A stretch of DNA of 64,000 bases from Chitinophaga pinensis (GTDB lineage Bacteria; Bacteroidota; Bacteroidia; Flavobacteriales_D; Crocinitomicaceae): the NCBI GenBank assembly GCA_945883825.1, contig CAMCYF010000010.1:1-64000 (forward strand). Reading direction: 5' to 3'. How positions within the stretch are numbered: the stretch's first letter is position 1; every line of letters begins with the position of its first letter. The translations under genes and the position numbers were made by a program. A model generated the notes under the pieces. The model ran no database searches, was not told the DNA's origin, and saw only the letters and a program-made list of their open reading frames with translations. Below, piece by piece: positions 18,945 through 29,297 of the stretch.

Positions 18945-21659
18945 TTAATTGCCCCATGTTTTACCTGTCAAATAAAAATGCTCCAATATAAAATTTAGGT
19001 CGTTATTTAGTTCTTCTTTAACAGTCAGTCCAAAGTAAAATGTCGCCCTTGATAAACCAACATATAGATATTTTAGAACCAAGTCAGTAGATAAGTTTTG
19101 GCTTTGAAGTTCGTCAAGATTATGGAAGAAAACAGCTTCAAATTCCAAACCTTTTATTTTGTCAATGGAAAATATTCTAACTGTGTTTTTGTCACCCAAA
19201 ACTTCGCCATTTCTGCATGCTTTAACAAGGATACCAACATCTGATAATGTATCAAGATTACCAAGTTGATTGGCGAACTCTTCAAGTTGACTTTCGTTAG
19301 GTAAGAAAATTGCGATTGAAGGAATCGAAGAACCATAAGCTTTGTAAATTTCAATTATTCTTTTAGCTATCCAATCAAGTTTATGATCGTCATCGTCAGA
19401 GACAAGAATTAATGGTTTAGGTTCAGCTTCGTCTTTTTCAATATAGGATTTATAATTAGCCTTATTGCCTGTTGATTTTTCATAAATGGATTGAGCTAAT
19501 GAAAGTAAAGTAGGACTTTGACGATAAGATACTTCCAAATCTTTTATTTCTGTACCCGAAACAACACTTGAAAAGTCGTTCCAAGAAGTCAAACCGTCAT
19601 TGGTCATTCTTTGCATAATATCACCTGATAGAGTCAAAGACGATAATTGAGGATGTCTAAAACTGTTTATTGCTAAAAGGTCAATCAAAGAAAAGTCTGT
19701 TGCTTCATCAATACCAATAACTGGTTTACAATGATTTTTATATGCCATTACATATGGGTGATTTATGCTGTTGAAATGTCTTTGAAAACCTTTTGACAAG
19801 CTGAAACAAACATTATTTGTAAAATGGAGAAGAAGAGCTTGTTCATCGGAATGTATTCTGCTATTCTTGTCTTTTTTTACCAATTCATTCAAAATTTCCA
19901 AATCCCAATTCTTGTTATTGATAGCTAATTGGTCACGTCTGTGTTTTTTGTAAGACATCGGTATTTCTCTCAAAACATTAGCTAAAACACCTTTGATTAA
20001 TCTTTCAAAGAATTTTTTAAAGAATGCTGTTTGACCAATTTGTTCATATTCGTTTTGTATCTCAATTTCAGGAATTAGCTTAAATAGTTCAAGGTCACGC
20101 TTACTGAATTTAGTGTTTTTATCAAATTTTTTCAAAGCTTGCTTTCGACAAAGAGATTTCAACTTAGTAAAAAGTTCTTGTTCGAAATCAAAAAATGTTT
20201 GTACTTCTTTTTCTTCAAAATATTCCAACTCTATTTCTGAATCATCGTCATCATTATCGTCTACTTCTTCTGTATCTTGGATGGTATTCTTCCACTGATT
20301 TAAAATATTAGAAAGTGAGGAAGCCCTTTCTGAATCTTTTGTAATTATTACTTGAATCCTTCCTGCGACTTGTTTGATAAGTTTAGAATATTCTTCCGCG
20401 ATTTTATCCGATTCAACTTGGTATGTTTCGTTAAGATTTAAGAATAGTCGGATTAATTCATCAATATTTTTGATATTCTTTTTGTCATTTAGATATTTTT
20501 TGATTGATAAGCCTGTATTCTTCCATTTGAATGGCGATACATCTATTTCGGTAACCTTATTTAGCTTATCCTTTTGAAAGTCTATATAAAATTTATTTAG
20601 CCCTGAAACAATCTCTTGAATATTCTTAGGCTTATTTACAAAAAGGCTTTTTCCATTTGACTTATTATAAATCAAGAAAGGTCTTTTTGTTGCTGTATCA
20701 ACAAGCTGATAGGCTTTTACAAGTTCATTTTTATGAGAGCCCCAAACCTTAACTCTTTCAGTGTCTGCTGTCAGTTCTTCCATTTTCATACTGTTCCGAA
20801 GGAAAAGTGCAAGCAATTCATTTGGAGAATAAAAAATCCAACTTGTATTTTGATTAAACAGAATGTCTTTCTGGCTTTGATTTAAGGATGTGTATTCTTC
20901 AATTGAGGGTGAAATAAGAAACTTAATTCTTTGAATAAGAGAAGTTGTTTTACCTGTCCCTGGGCCACCGTTTATAATTAGTGAGCCGTCAAATATTTTA
21001 GAACGTTTAATTGATTCTTGAATAGGGTCAAGAATTGGTTGATATCGTAATTCTGCATATTTCCTGATGAAGCCTTGGGCTTTATTAAGATATGTTTTCA
21101 TTTCTGCTTCTTTGTCGGCAATACGCTGAATTAATTGTTGAGCTTCTTGGTCTGTCGCATGTTCTAATTTTTCTTTATCATTTTCTATCTCAACTTGATA
21201 GAATAGAATTTTTGAGATGTTCTGGAATGAATGAGTTCTGCTGTCACCCGCAAGTTTGATTAGTATGTCGTTAGCATAAACTTCATGATCAATGTTCGGA
21301 GTATAGCTTGCGCGGTTGAATATTTCAATTGTAATTTCTCCTTGAGGCGTTTGATATTTGTGTTTGCCTTCGTGGAATTGAATCAATAATCCACCTAATT
21401 TAGAATCTCTGGGAACAGGGAATCCGTCACCTTTGTATGTTGTTGCTTCTGAAAAGCCAGTTTCAGGAACTATATTTCCGTGAAGGTCTTTTTGAAATTG
21501 AACTACTGTAGCTTGCTTGTTAATAAGCCAAAACTTTTGTTCTTCTTTGTGATACAATGTCATTGAACGACCAACTGCGTTGTTTGTCGCCAATACAGAA
21601 AATTCCAAATCTCTGTGACGTTTTATGCTATTCGCAATGTCTTCAATTTTTTCCTTCAT
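18945..21659 (-). CDS. UvrD/HelD-like superfamily 1 helicase
   Basis: Walker A GSLIINGGPGTGKTTSLIQRIKFL; Walker B-like VIGIDEATDFSLIDL; LEVSYRQSPTLLSLAQ; IDKIKGLEFEAVFFHN; YVGLSRA. Confidence 0.82.
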   Translation of the reverse strand: MKEKIEDIANSIKRHRDLEFSVLATNNAVGRSMTLYHKEEQKFWLINKQATVVQFQKDLHGNIVPETGFSEATTYKGDGFPVPRDSKLGGLLIQFHEGKHKYQTPQGEITIEIFNRASYTPNIDHEVYANDILIKLAGDSRTHSFQNISKILFYQVEIENDKEKLEHATDQEAQQLIQRIADKEAEMKTYLNKAQGFIRKYAELRYQPILDPIQESIKRSKIFDGSLIINGGPGTGKTTSLIQRIKFLISPSIEEYTSLNQSQKDILFNQNTSWIFYSPNELLALFLRNSMKMEELTADTERVKVWGSHKNELVKAYQLVDTATKRPFLIYNKSNGKSLFVNKPKNIQEIVSGLNKFYIDFQKDKLNKVTEIDVSPFKWKNTGLSIKKYLNDKKNIKNIDELIRLFLNLNETYQVESDKIAEEYSKLIKQVAGRIQVIITKDSERASSLSNILNQWKNTIQDTEEVDDNDDDDSEIELEYFEEKEVQTFFDFEQELFTKLKSLCRKQALKKFDKNTKFSKRDLELFKLIPEIEIQNEYEQIGQTAFFKKFFERLIKGVLANVLREIPMSYKKHRRDQLAINNKNWDLEILNELVKKDKNSRIHSDEQALLLHFTNNVCFSLSKGFQRHFNSINHPYVMAYKNHCKPVIGIDEATDFSLIDLLAINSFRHPQLSSLTLSGDIMQRMTNDGLTSWNDFSSVVSGTEIKDLEVSYRQSPTLLSLAQSIYEKSTGNKANYKSYIEKDEAEPKPLILVSDDDDHKLDWIAKRIIEIYKAYGSSIPSIAIFLPNESQLEEFANQLGNLDTLSDVGILVKACRNGEVLGDKNTVRIFSIDKIKGLEFEAVFFHNLDELQSQNLSTDLVLKYLYVGLSRATFYFGLTVKEELNNDLNFILEHFYLTGKTWGN

Positions 21660-22100
21660 CTACTCGATTTTTATTTTTGTTCTAGGTTGTGGAGCAGTCT
21701 TTTAGCATGATCGGTAACTTGTCCTAACCGCCATAAGACGAATTAGACTGTTAATACAAATATACATTAAAAACTAATCTATTAAAATGGGCAGACTAAT
21801 CTACCCACCAAAACGCCCCTTATGGAGGAGGAGACACCACTGCCAAAGATTGAAAAACAGAACCTGACGATTGGAGCCATCAGGTAATGAAAGAGACTGA
21901 GAATGAATGAAACGTGCATGACGATAAAACTCCTCTTTTGACATTGAGGAAAAAATGCCTCATCCATTGCTTTTAGTGCGGTAACATCAAGATTTTGGAT
22001 TTAGGTATATGGTATAAGAATAAAAAATATGGCAAAAAATAAATAATACTTATAAATTTGATTTTTTGGGGTATTATTTTGCTCATGGTTTTGTGAGAAA

Positions 22101-22922
22101 TTACAATGAGGAATCTTTATCTCTATTTAAGTACTCATTTTTTAAATAGTCAATTGATAACATGGGCTTTGTTCGATGAATCATTGAATGGCAGTTTGAA
22201 CACAATGGAACCAAGTCTTTTAAGGGCTTGACAATATAATCTGCTCCCATTTCTGAAACTTGTATAGTATGATGTACCTCAATATAATCTTTTCCGATAT
22301 TACCATAAGTTCGCTGAAAATCAAATCCGCAAATTTCGCAAACATATCCTTTTGCCATTAAACAAATTTTTCGATTCACTGGATTTCTCTCATATTTATT
22401 AATTTCTATTTTACTTAATTTACCTTCGCTAAAACCTTCTATTTCAAAATCAACAAGAGACAAGACCATAGTTATAATATCGTGGGTGAAATTTAAAACA
22501 GTTTCAGTAATAGAATCAGCACTGCCTTCCTCGCAAATCGGAGCCTTCGTGAATTTGATAAAAAAACTATTCCAATTTGTTCGTTTGTTTAAAAATGCTT
22601 CTTGATTAATTTGTTCATTATTGATGGTAAAATTTACAAACTTAGAACCTATTAAATTCCAAATAGAAATAAATTTTTCGCGTTGCTCAATTGAAGACTG
22701 AGAAAGTTGATTAACGAAATTTAATGAATATTTCTCTGGCTTCAGTAATATGGTTATGCGAACATCTCCTTTAAATTTTACTTCTAAGTTAAATAATTGC
22801 AAATTAGTACCGCTAAGACTAATAATGCATAATTCTGGAGATTTTACATCAACATCAATACCTAAATAGAAAGAATTTTCTAAATGATTTTTTAATTGTG
22901 AATGAAAATTATGGTCAATCAT
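22101..22922 (-). CDS. HNH endonuclease
   Basis: C-term CEICGFDFQRTYGNIGKDYIEVHHTIQVSEMG...DLVPLCSNCHSMIHR. Confidence 0.85.
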   Translation of the reverse strand: MIDHNFHSQLKNHLENSFYLGIDVDVKSPELCIISLSGTNLQLFNLEVKFKGDVRITILLKPEKYSLNFVNQLSQSSIEQREKFISIWNLIGSKFVNFTINNEQINQEAFLNKRTNWNSFFIKFTKAPICEEGSADSITETVLNFTHDIITMVLSLVDFEIEGFSEGKLSKIEINKYERNPVNRKICLMAKGYVCEICGFDFQRTYGNIGKDYIEVHHTIQVSEMGADYIVKPLKDLVPLCSNCHSMIHRTKPMLSIDYLKNEYLNRDKDSSL

Positions 22923-22931
22923 TGAAAATTA

Positions 22932-24527
22932 TTAATCAATATTTGTAAGAGCAGGCTCTGGTAAATCTTTGACTAAATTTTTTATTATTCTGGAAACTTG
23001 AATTCTCATTTCTTCATATTGCTCCTTAGTCTCCTCACTGTATGTTGACATTTCCGCCTCCGCCAATGCCCATAGTAAGGCATCTAATCCTTGAATCAAA
23101 ACTGGATTTTGTAAATTTGCCGCGTATATTTTCGAGTAATAGTCATGAGATTGGTTTATTGAAACTGCGTGATTTCCTTCGACGATTGTTGGTTCCCAGA
23201 GTAAGCCAGATTCAATAGATTCAACAGGAATCACCCTGCATTGTCCTTGCCTTTCAAGATTAAGAACTTTTATAGTGCCAACAAAAATGCCATGCGAATT
23301 GCTGATTTCAACAGTATTCAAATTTGGATTTGTAACAGTAATTTTGGACCCTTGTAAATTAGCAGCTTTTGAATTTATGTTAGTATTAGAAGCATCATGA
23401 TGGTTTGTGTTCGCAGCTAATATTGAAATTTGTCCCTTTCTATATTTTGTCTCAGCGTGCCTTCGCAAAGGTGGTAAGAACGAATCTTTTAGATAAGTAT
23501 AGATTACTTCGTTTAATGATATTTTTGATTTTTTAATGTCAACATTAAAAGCTTCATCAAGCTCATGATTAAATGAAAAATTTATACGCAATAGCGAAAA
23601 GTGCGGGTCTTTTGTAAAGACACCGATTGAACCTTGGTATATCAATCTGTTTTCACGGTACACAAAGAAACCTTGCATATCGTTATTGACTCTCGCATTG
23701 TCGTATGATTCTTTGCTTGAGAATTCTTCTTTTCTAGGCAGAACATGGGCTGTTAAGTAAAACTTGGAACTAGTTCCAGAGGATAACCCTTCAACATCCA
23801 TTTCTTCAATGGCCACTTTGTCAGTTTTTGATTCATGAATACAAAACGGGTCCCAAGGAAAGATCTTATCATCATTTATAAATAAATCTATTTTGTATTT
23901 TGATTCAATCGTAGGGTCCAAAAACCTTTGAAATACTAAAGAAAAGTGAAATTTTAAGTCCTTAATCAGTTTGTCGTAAGCGTTTTTTTTGTGAGGTTTA
24001 CTTGTATATCCTTTCATTAATCTATCAACTTTTTCCCAGACAACTAAGGTCCCAGGCCCGCCATTTGTAACATCATCCAGTAACTCAATCTCATCTTCGC
24101 TTGGTTCCAAGATAAATAATTGCCATAAATTGCTTTTGGAAATGGCATCTAAATCCCATTGCACTTTTGAATATTTTGAGATAGTTGGAGAGTTTTTTGA
24201 GACGACAGAAAGACAACGACAAAATGCTGTTGAAGCCGTTTTTAAGCCCATGCCAAATTTCCCCAAACTGCTTTTGTCGGACCTCTCTGCAGAGCCGTAT
24301 CTCATTGCATTCTTTAAGCCGTTGAGATCCATGCCATCACCATTGTCAATTATGAAGACTGAAAATTTACCTTCAAAATCTTCTTGTATTCGAACCTTGA
24401 TTGTCGTTGCATTTGCTGCTATTGAATTATCAACTAAATCGGCCATTGCCGTTTTAAAATCATAACCAGTATCTCTTAAACCTTCAATAACTCTTGAGGG
24501 GTCTGCTTCTAAAATAATTGTTTCCAT
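22932..24527 (-). CDS. GHKL (HATPase_c_3) ATPase, MORC/MutL-like
   Basis: AMADLVDNSIAANATTIKVRI, FIIDNGDGMDLNGLKNAMRYGSAERSDKSSLGKFGMGLKTAS (Bergerat fold motifs). Confidence 0.85.
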   Translation of the reverse strand: METIILEADPSRVIEGLRDTGYDFKTAMADLVDNSIAANATTIKVRIQEDFEGKFSVFIIDNGDGMDLNGLKNAMRYGSAERSDKSSLGKFGMGLKTASTAFCRCLSVVSKNSPTISKYSKVQWDLDAISKSNLWQLFILEPSEDEIELLDDVTNGGPGTLVVWEKVDRLMKGYTSKPHKKNAYDKLIKDLKFHFSLVFQRFLDPTIESKYKIDLFINDDKIFPWDPFCIHESKTDKVAIEEMDVEGLSSGTSSKFYLTAHVLPRKEEFSSKESYDNARVNNDMQGFFVYRENRLIYQGSIGVFTKDPHFSLLRINFSFNHELDEAFNVDIKKSKISLNEVIYTYLKDSFLPPLRRHAETKYRKGQISILAANTNHHDASNTNINSKAANLQGSKITVTNPNLNTVEISNSHGIFVGTIKVLNLERQGQCRVIPVESIESGLLWEPTIVEGNHAVSINQSHDYYSKIYAANLQNPVLIQGLDALLWALAEAEMSTYSEETKEQYEEMRIQVSRIIKNLVKDLPEPALTNID

Positions 24528-24542
24528 TTTGATTTTTGAGTA

Positions 24543-25007
24543 TTAATATTTAATAGTTTTCCAATTTTTATTCAATGTTATTACATTTTTCTTGATTTCT
24601 ATGTTATTTATATCAATTTTTAAATGTTCGGAGAACTCTTTTTTGACAAAACCGACTTTTCGTATACCAGAAATGTCTATGTAAAAGTAGATTTCATCTC
24701 CAGATTTTACTTCATGCTTTCTAATTAAATCGATCACTCGTGTCAATCGGTATTCGTTGTGGCATTTATTTTTTGGTTTCCCGAAATAATAGTCATTGTA
24801 ATATATGAATTGAAATGTCCAAAATGTGCCATCCTCTTCAAAGAAATCTAAGGTTCTTCTTGGGTTTAGTTCATCAGTTCCTAAATCTGGGAAAATCCCT
24901 AATTCCACAATATTTTTGGGTATCGAAATCCCTGATTGGTGCGAATTAGTTTCGCCGGTATCATTCCTAGAAAGTGTCTTAAATATTTTTTCCATAATTA
25001 CAATCAA
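24543..25007 (-). CDS. Stand-alone EcoRII-N/B3-like DNA-recognition domain protein (tentative)
   Basis: KTLSRNDTGETNSHQSGISIPK resembles the N-terminal motif of EcoRII-N/BfiI-C-type domains; ATGA-type overlap with SNF2 gene. Confidence 0.55.
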   Translation of the reverse strand: MIVIMEKIFKTLSRNDTGETNSHQSGISIPKNIVELGIFPDLGTDELNPRRTLDFFEEDGTFWTFQFIYYNDYYFGKPKNKCHNEYRLTRVIDLIRKHEVKSGDEIYFYIDISGIRKVGFVKKEFSEHLKIDINNIEIKKNVITLNKNWKTIKY

Positions 25008-26908
25008 ATTGGTGAAATTTTATAAGCTTTGATTAAATCGTATTCATCGGCATTACCATTGTTTCCGACAATTGACAAATTAGAAAGTTCTCTTTTACGT
25101 TCAATTTTCTCATTAATTATTTCTTCAATTGTATTAGAGTAAAATAACCTGTACACAAACACGGTTTTAGATTGGCCTCTTCGATATGCTCTAGCTGTTG
25201 CTTGGTCTTCTACAGCGGGATTCCATTCTAGGTTATAATGTATAATATGATTTGCTGCAGTGATATTTAAGCCTACGCCACCGGCTTTCGGGTTGATTAT
25301 CAAAACACTAAATCCCTCTTGATTACTGTATTCATCTATAATAAATTGTCTTTTAGATGCCGGTATTGTTCCATTGATATAATTCACATAACCACCAAAT
25401 CTACATTTAATATCTGATAAGAATAACTCGATCATTTTTGTAAATGATGTAAAAATAATTACTTTTTCTTTGTTAGTAAATATTTCACTCAGAATTTCAA
25501 TAGTTCTTTCATACTTTCTACTCACCATTAACGGATTCACGCTCGAATAAGATTCTTCATATACACAAGGATGCGTGCAAAACATACGTAATTTTTGAAT
25601 AGTAGCTAGATTGAATTTGCTAACCGTTACTAAATTTTCAACCGCACTCCGCTGCTTTTCATAAAGTCCAGCTTCTTTTTCTGTCATGATTATCGGCTGT
25701 GGAATTATAACTTTTTCAGGTAATTCTTTGGCGACTTCAAGGACTGTCCTTCTAATCATTATGGGTGATATCATTTTTTCAATTTGAACCGCCGAATCAT
25801 TGTCGTCTTGAAATTTATTTTCAAACTCCTCAAGGCTGCCTAAATAAGTCGGTAAAACAAAATCTGCGACTGACCAAACATCCGTAAAATGATTCTCGAA
25901 TAATGTCCCGGTTACGGCTATTCCAATTTTTCGTTGGATTTTCTTGACCATTTTTGTGCGTTTTGCATATGGGTTTTTAATGTTTTGTGCCTCATCTAAT
26001 ACAACCATGTCCCAATTAATCATATTTAACATTGCTTGATCTGATACAACCGATGAATATGCGGTTATTATTACATCATAATTTAAAAGTTGCTGATAGA
26101 ATCCTGTTCGATTAGATCCATAATGAAGCAATACGTTAAGCGAAGGTAAAAACTTACTTATTTCGCGAACCCAATTTTCCAACAAAGAAATTGGACATAC
26201 AATTAAACAATGGGTACTTTCATTTTTTTGCTGTTTTTGAAATCCAATGATTGAAATAATTTGTAAAGTTTTGCCTAAGCCCATCTCATCGCCTAAAATA
26301 GCCCCGCATTTTCTTTCTACCATGTAATTTAACCAGTTGCACCCCTCAGTTTGGTACTTGTACAATGGGAATTGAATACCCTCTACGTTAAAGTCAGTTT
26401 GAATTTTCTTCTTAAAATCTACAATATTTGCTAGAGAATTGTTATATGCAATGTTATTGTTTTTTAATTTTTTGATTAATAATACATAAGAGGGAAATGA
26501 TAAATCGTTTGGGTCTAGGATTGATTCAGATAATATTTCGTTAATTTCATTAATAGATGACTGTATGCAATAAAATACTTTATTTTCTATATAATAGTTT
26601 AGGAATTGGTTGTTAATATTTGATAAATTGTATTTGGTGTTGTTTTTTAAAACATATATTTTTAGAACAATATTTTCGCCTTCTAAATCTAAATCTACTT
26701 CATAATTTAAATTTATCTTAGAAATTCGAATTTTATTTTCTAAAAAAAAAGGGCCTAAACCGTTTAACGAATTGTTAGAAGTATTTGAAATTAACGAATT
26801 AAGTATCTCATGAGCGCCATTTTGGGGGCCTACTATTAATCCATTGTCAATATCCAATCGCCCATTTACAATTTTATAATTTTTCATTTCATGTACGTTT
26901 TCATGCAC
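25004..26908 (-). CDS. SNF2-family DNA translocase/helicase
   Basis: CGAILGDEMGLGKTLQIISIIGF, VVLDEAQNIKN, LIINPKAGGVGLNITAANHIIHYNLEWNPAVEDQATARAYRRGQ. Confidence 0.93.
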   Translation of the reverse strand: MHENVHEMKNYKIVNGRLDIDNGLIVGPQNGAHEILNSLISNTSNNSLNGLGPFFLENKIRISKINLNYEVDLDLEGENIVLKIYVLKNNTKYNLSNINNQFLNYYIENKVFYCIQSSINEINEILSESILDPNDLSFPSYVLLIKKLKNNNIAYNNSLANIVDFKKKIQTDFNVEGIQFPLYKYQTEGCNWLNYMVERKCGAILGDEMGLGKTLQIISIIGFQKQQKNESTHCLIVCPISLLENWVREISKFLPSLNVLLHYGSNRTGFYQQLLNYDVIITAYSSVVSDQAMLNMINWDMVVLDEAQNIKNPYAKRTKMVKKIQRKIGIAVTGTLFENHFTDVWSVADFVLPTYLGSLEEFENKFQDDNDSAVQIEKMISPIMIRRTVLEVAKELPEKVIIPQPIIMTEKEAGLYEKQRSAVENLVTVSKFNLATIQKLRMFCTHPCVYEESYSSVNPLMVSRKYERTIEILSEIFTNKEKVIIFTSFTKMIELFLSDIKCRFGGYVNYINGTIPASKRQFIIDEYSNQEGFSVLIINPKAGGVGLNITAANHIIHYNLEWNPAVEDQATARAYRRGQSKTVFVYRLFYSNTIEEIINEKIERKRELSNLSIVGNNGNADEYDLIKAYKISPI

Positions 26909-27864
26909 ATCATCAACTCCGAAGCAACTGCATATGATACATTTACAGTTACGGCATTACCAAACTGTTTGTATGCCTGTGTATCTGAAACTTCTTGAAT
27001 CCAATCATCGGGAAATCCTTGTAGTTTTCTACATTCATTAGGTGTTAACTTCCTAATTGGTATTCTGTTTTCATCAATAAATTCTGCCCAACTTTCTAAA
27101 TCTGTGAAATAATTATCTTGACTGGCTCGATGCATTTTGTGCATTGTAGCTGTTAATGGTTTAGAAATTGGTAAGTCAATTGTTGGTTTTACTTGGTATC
27201 CTTTTGTGCCATATCCTAGAATTGTTTTTTCCAATTTTTTTGAAAGAAAGTATTTTTTGTCTACGTGTTTGTCTAAAATGCTTTGAGTGTCCCCATTTAA
27301 TGTTTGTTTTTGGGGGAACGAAAAATCGGATGTCGGGAAATTTGTTCGATTTAGAGCAATTAAAAATACACGATTTCTTCTTTGAGGTACTCCGTAATCT
27401 TGACTATTTAAAACTTGATAAAAGCAATTATATCCGATCTCGTCTAATTCCTTCAGTATTTGATTGAATGTTGCACCTTTATTGTGGTTAATGATGTTTT
27501 TTACATTTTCAAGTACTACTACTTTAGTGTTTTTTTTTAATAAAATGTCTTTTATCTCAAAAAATAAGGTCCCTCTGCTTTCGTCTTCAAATCCTTTTAA
27601 TTTTCCGAGAGTACTAAATGGTTGACAAGGAAATCCCCCAATTAATACATCATGATCCGGGACATTTCCTTTAACGTCTCTGATATCTCCAAGTACTATA
27701 TTTTGATTTATATTTCTCTTGTAAGTTTCAACTGCATATTTATCAAAGTCATTGGCCCAAATGACGTCAAATCCCGCGTAGTCAAATCCTAAGTCCATTC
27801 CTCCAATTCCAGCAAATAAACTGACCACTTTATATTTTTTTTTCTTGATATTTTTTCGTTCCAC
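26884..27864 (-). CDS. DNA cytosine-5 methyltransferase
   Basis: VVSLFAGIGGMDLGFDYAGFDVIWANDFD, IGGFPCQPFSTLGK, VLENVKN, PQRRNRVFLIAL, QFGNAVTV. Confidence 0.95.
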   Translation of the reverse strand: MERKNIKKKKYKVVSLFAGIGGMDLGFDYAGFDVIWANDFDKYAVETYKRNINQNIVLGDIRDVKGNVPDHDVLIGGFPCQPFSTLGKLKGFEDESRGTLFFEIKDILLKKNTKVVVLENVKNIINHNKGATFNQILKELDEIGYNCFYQVLNSQDYGVPQRRNRVFLIALNRTNFPTSDFSFPQKQTLNGDTQSILDKHVDKKYFLSKKLEKTILGYGTKGYQVKPTIDLPISKPLTATMHKMHRASQDNYFTDLESWAEFIDENRIPIRKLTPNECRKLQGFPDDWIQEVSDTQAYKQFGNAVTVNVSYAVASELMMCMKTYMK

Positions 27865-29101
27865 CTTTATATATATTTAATAGAATACTAATTAAAACAT
27901 CTACAACAATTGAATTACCCGCTTGCTTATATGCTTGAGCTTTGGAAACTATGATTTTATAATCATCATCAAAGCCCATCAGGCGATGAACTTCTCGAAC
28001 TGTTAGTGCTCTTACTCTTTCATTGGTTGTTACGTAATTATTGACACTAGATCGATGTGAATTACCCATTGAGGACAGTAATGCACGAGCAATAGGCAAG
28101 TCTATTTTTGCATTGTGATGCATGAAGTTTTTAGTGCCTGGGGACAAACAATATTTCAATAATTTTGGAGATAAATAATATCTTTCTTCTACTATACCTA
28201 CTCTTTTATCTATGATTTTTAATTTTCCATTTACGGATAGTAAAGATCCTTGGGCTGTTGTATCTTCCAAAAAATCTTGCATAGAAAAATTCAATTCAGT
28301 AGTCTCAGGAAATCTAAATTTTATATTTTCATCTGAGTCACGAAAGCCGACAACAAAAAGCCTACGGCGACTTTGTGGAATACCATAATCTTTTGCATTT
28401 AGTATGTCCCATTTATAATGATAGCCCAATTCATCAAAAACATTACACATTGTATTCCACGTTCGTTTATTGTCATGACTTAATACACCATGTACATTTT
28501 CATAAATAAAAATCTTCGGCTTAATTTCCTTTATTAATCTTACATAGTCATAAAACAATGTTCCTCGTGTGTCTTCAAAACCGCCTCTGGAGCCGGCAAT
28601 TGAAAAACTCTGACAAGGACTTCCGCCTACAAATAAATCAATTTTATTTTCAAAATCCGTCCCATCTAACAATTTGATATCTTCAAAAAAGTGATCCTCA
28701 GATATTTTGTAATTTGCTAAATATGATTCTTTTACAAAATTCTTTTGCTTTGAATTTGTTTTGTATAAATCATCAACGTATTTTTTCTTTGATTCGGTAT
28801 TTTTTAATTTTCTAACATTTTGGAGTTCAATATCATAGTCGCAATTTATTGTTCTTCCTCCATTATCGCAAGCAAATGCAATTTCATGATCAATTCCTAA
28901 ACGAAGTATTGCTTGTTCAATTGCACCTATACCACTAAAACAAGTAGCTAAAACAATTTTATTTTTATTATTCATAAACACTGCTGTCTTAAACGGTTTA
29001 CAAGTATAGTAAATTTTGTTGATTTTATTGACTTCAACCGTTGTGAAAATTCTTTTTTTTGATTTACAAGTTAATGAAATTGATCCAATAGAAGAAAACA
29101 C
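27830..29101 (-). CDS. DNA cytosine-5 methyltransferase (second copy; translation may start at an internal ATG near 28976)
   Basis: VLATCFSGIGAIEQAILRLG, VGGSPCQSFSIAGSRGGFEDTRGTLFYDY, IYENVHG, PQSRRRLFVVGF, QAGNSIVVDV. Confidence 0.93.
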   Translation of the reverse strand: MFSSIGSISLTCKSKKRIFTTVEVNKINKIYYTCKPFKTAVFMNNKNKIVLATCFSGIGAIEQAILRLGIDHEIAFACDNGGRTINCDYDIELQNVRKLKNTESKKKYVDDLYKTNSKQKNFVKESYLANYKISEDHFFEDIKLLDGTDFENKIDLFVGGSPCQSFSIAGSRGGFEDTRGTLFYDYVRLIKEIKPKIFIYENVHGVLSHDNKRTWNTMCNVFDELGYHYKWDILNAKDYGIPQSRRRLFVVGFRDSDENIKFRFPETTELNFSMQDFLEDTTAQGSLLSVNGKLKIIDKRVGIVEERYYLSPKLLKYCLSPGTKNFMHHNAKIDLPIARALLSSMGNSHRSSVNNYVTTNERVRALTVREVHRLMGFDDDYKIIVSKAQAYKQAGNSIVVDVLISILLNIYKGGTKKYQEKKI

Positions 29102-29297
29102 AATGGCTAAAAGAAGTGGTACTATCTAAAGTTGTTTTGAAACCACGATTAATCTAACCTAATTCTACATTTACTTGTTGCTTAGTCTTTGCAATTTTGA
29201 CTTACCTTTCAATTAATGGATAAATGTTCCAAGTCAGGGTTAGCGGTTGCCATTCTTTCGATCAATGGTTCTTTGTGTGTGGGCCTTTACAGATTCA

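Noticed and set aside
21782-21967. 61-aa ORF in the gap between the HelD-like helicase and the HNH gene
   Set aside because: Odd composition, no motif, no coupling to neighbours.
24130-24465. 111-aa ORF antisense to the GHKL ATPase
   Set aside because: Shadow of a strong Bergerat-fold coding region.
22101-29101. DISARM assignment for the methylase/SNF2 operon
   Set aside because: A SNF2 protein and m5C methylase fit, but no DUF1998, DrmA-like helicase or PLD protein; the GHKL and HNH genes point to a MORC-type R-M system.
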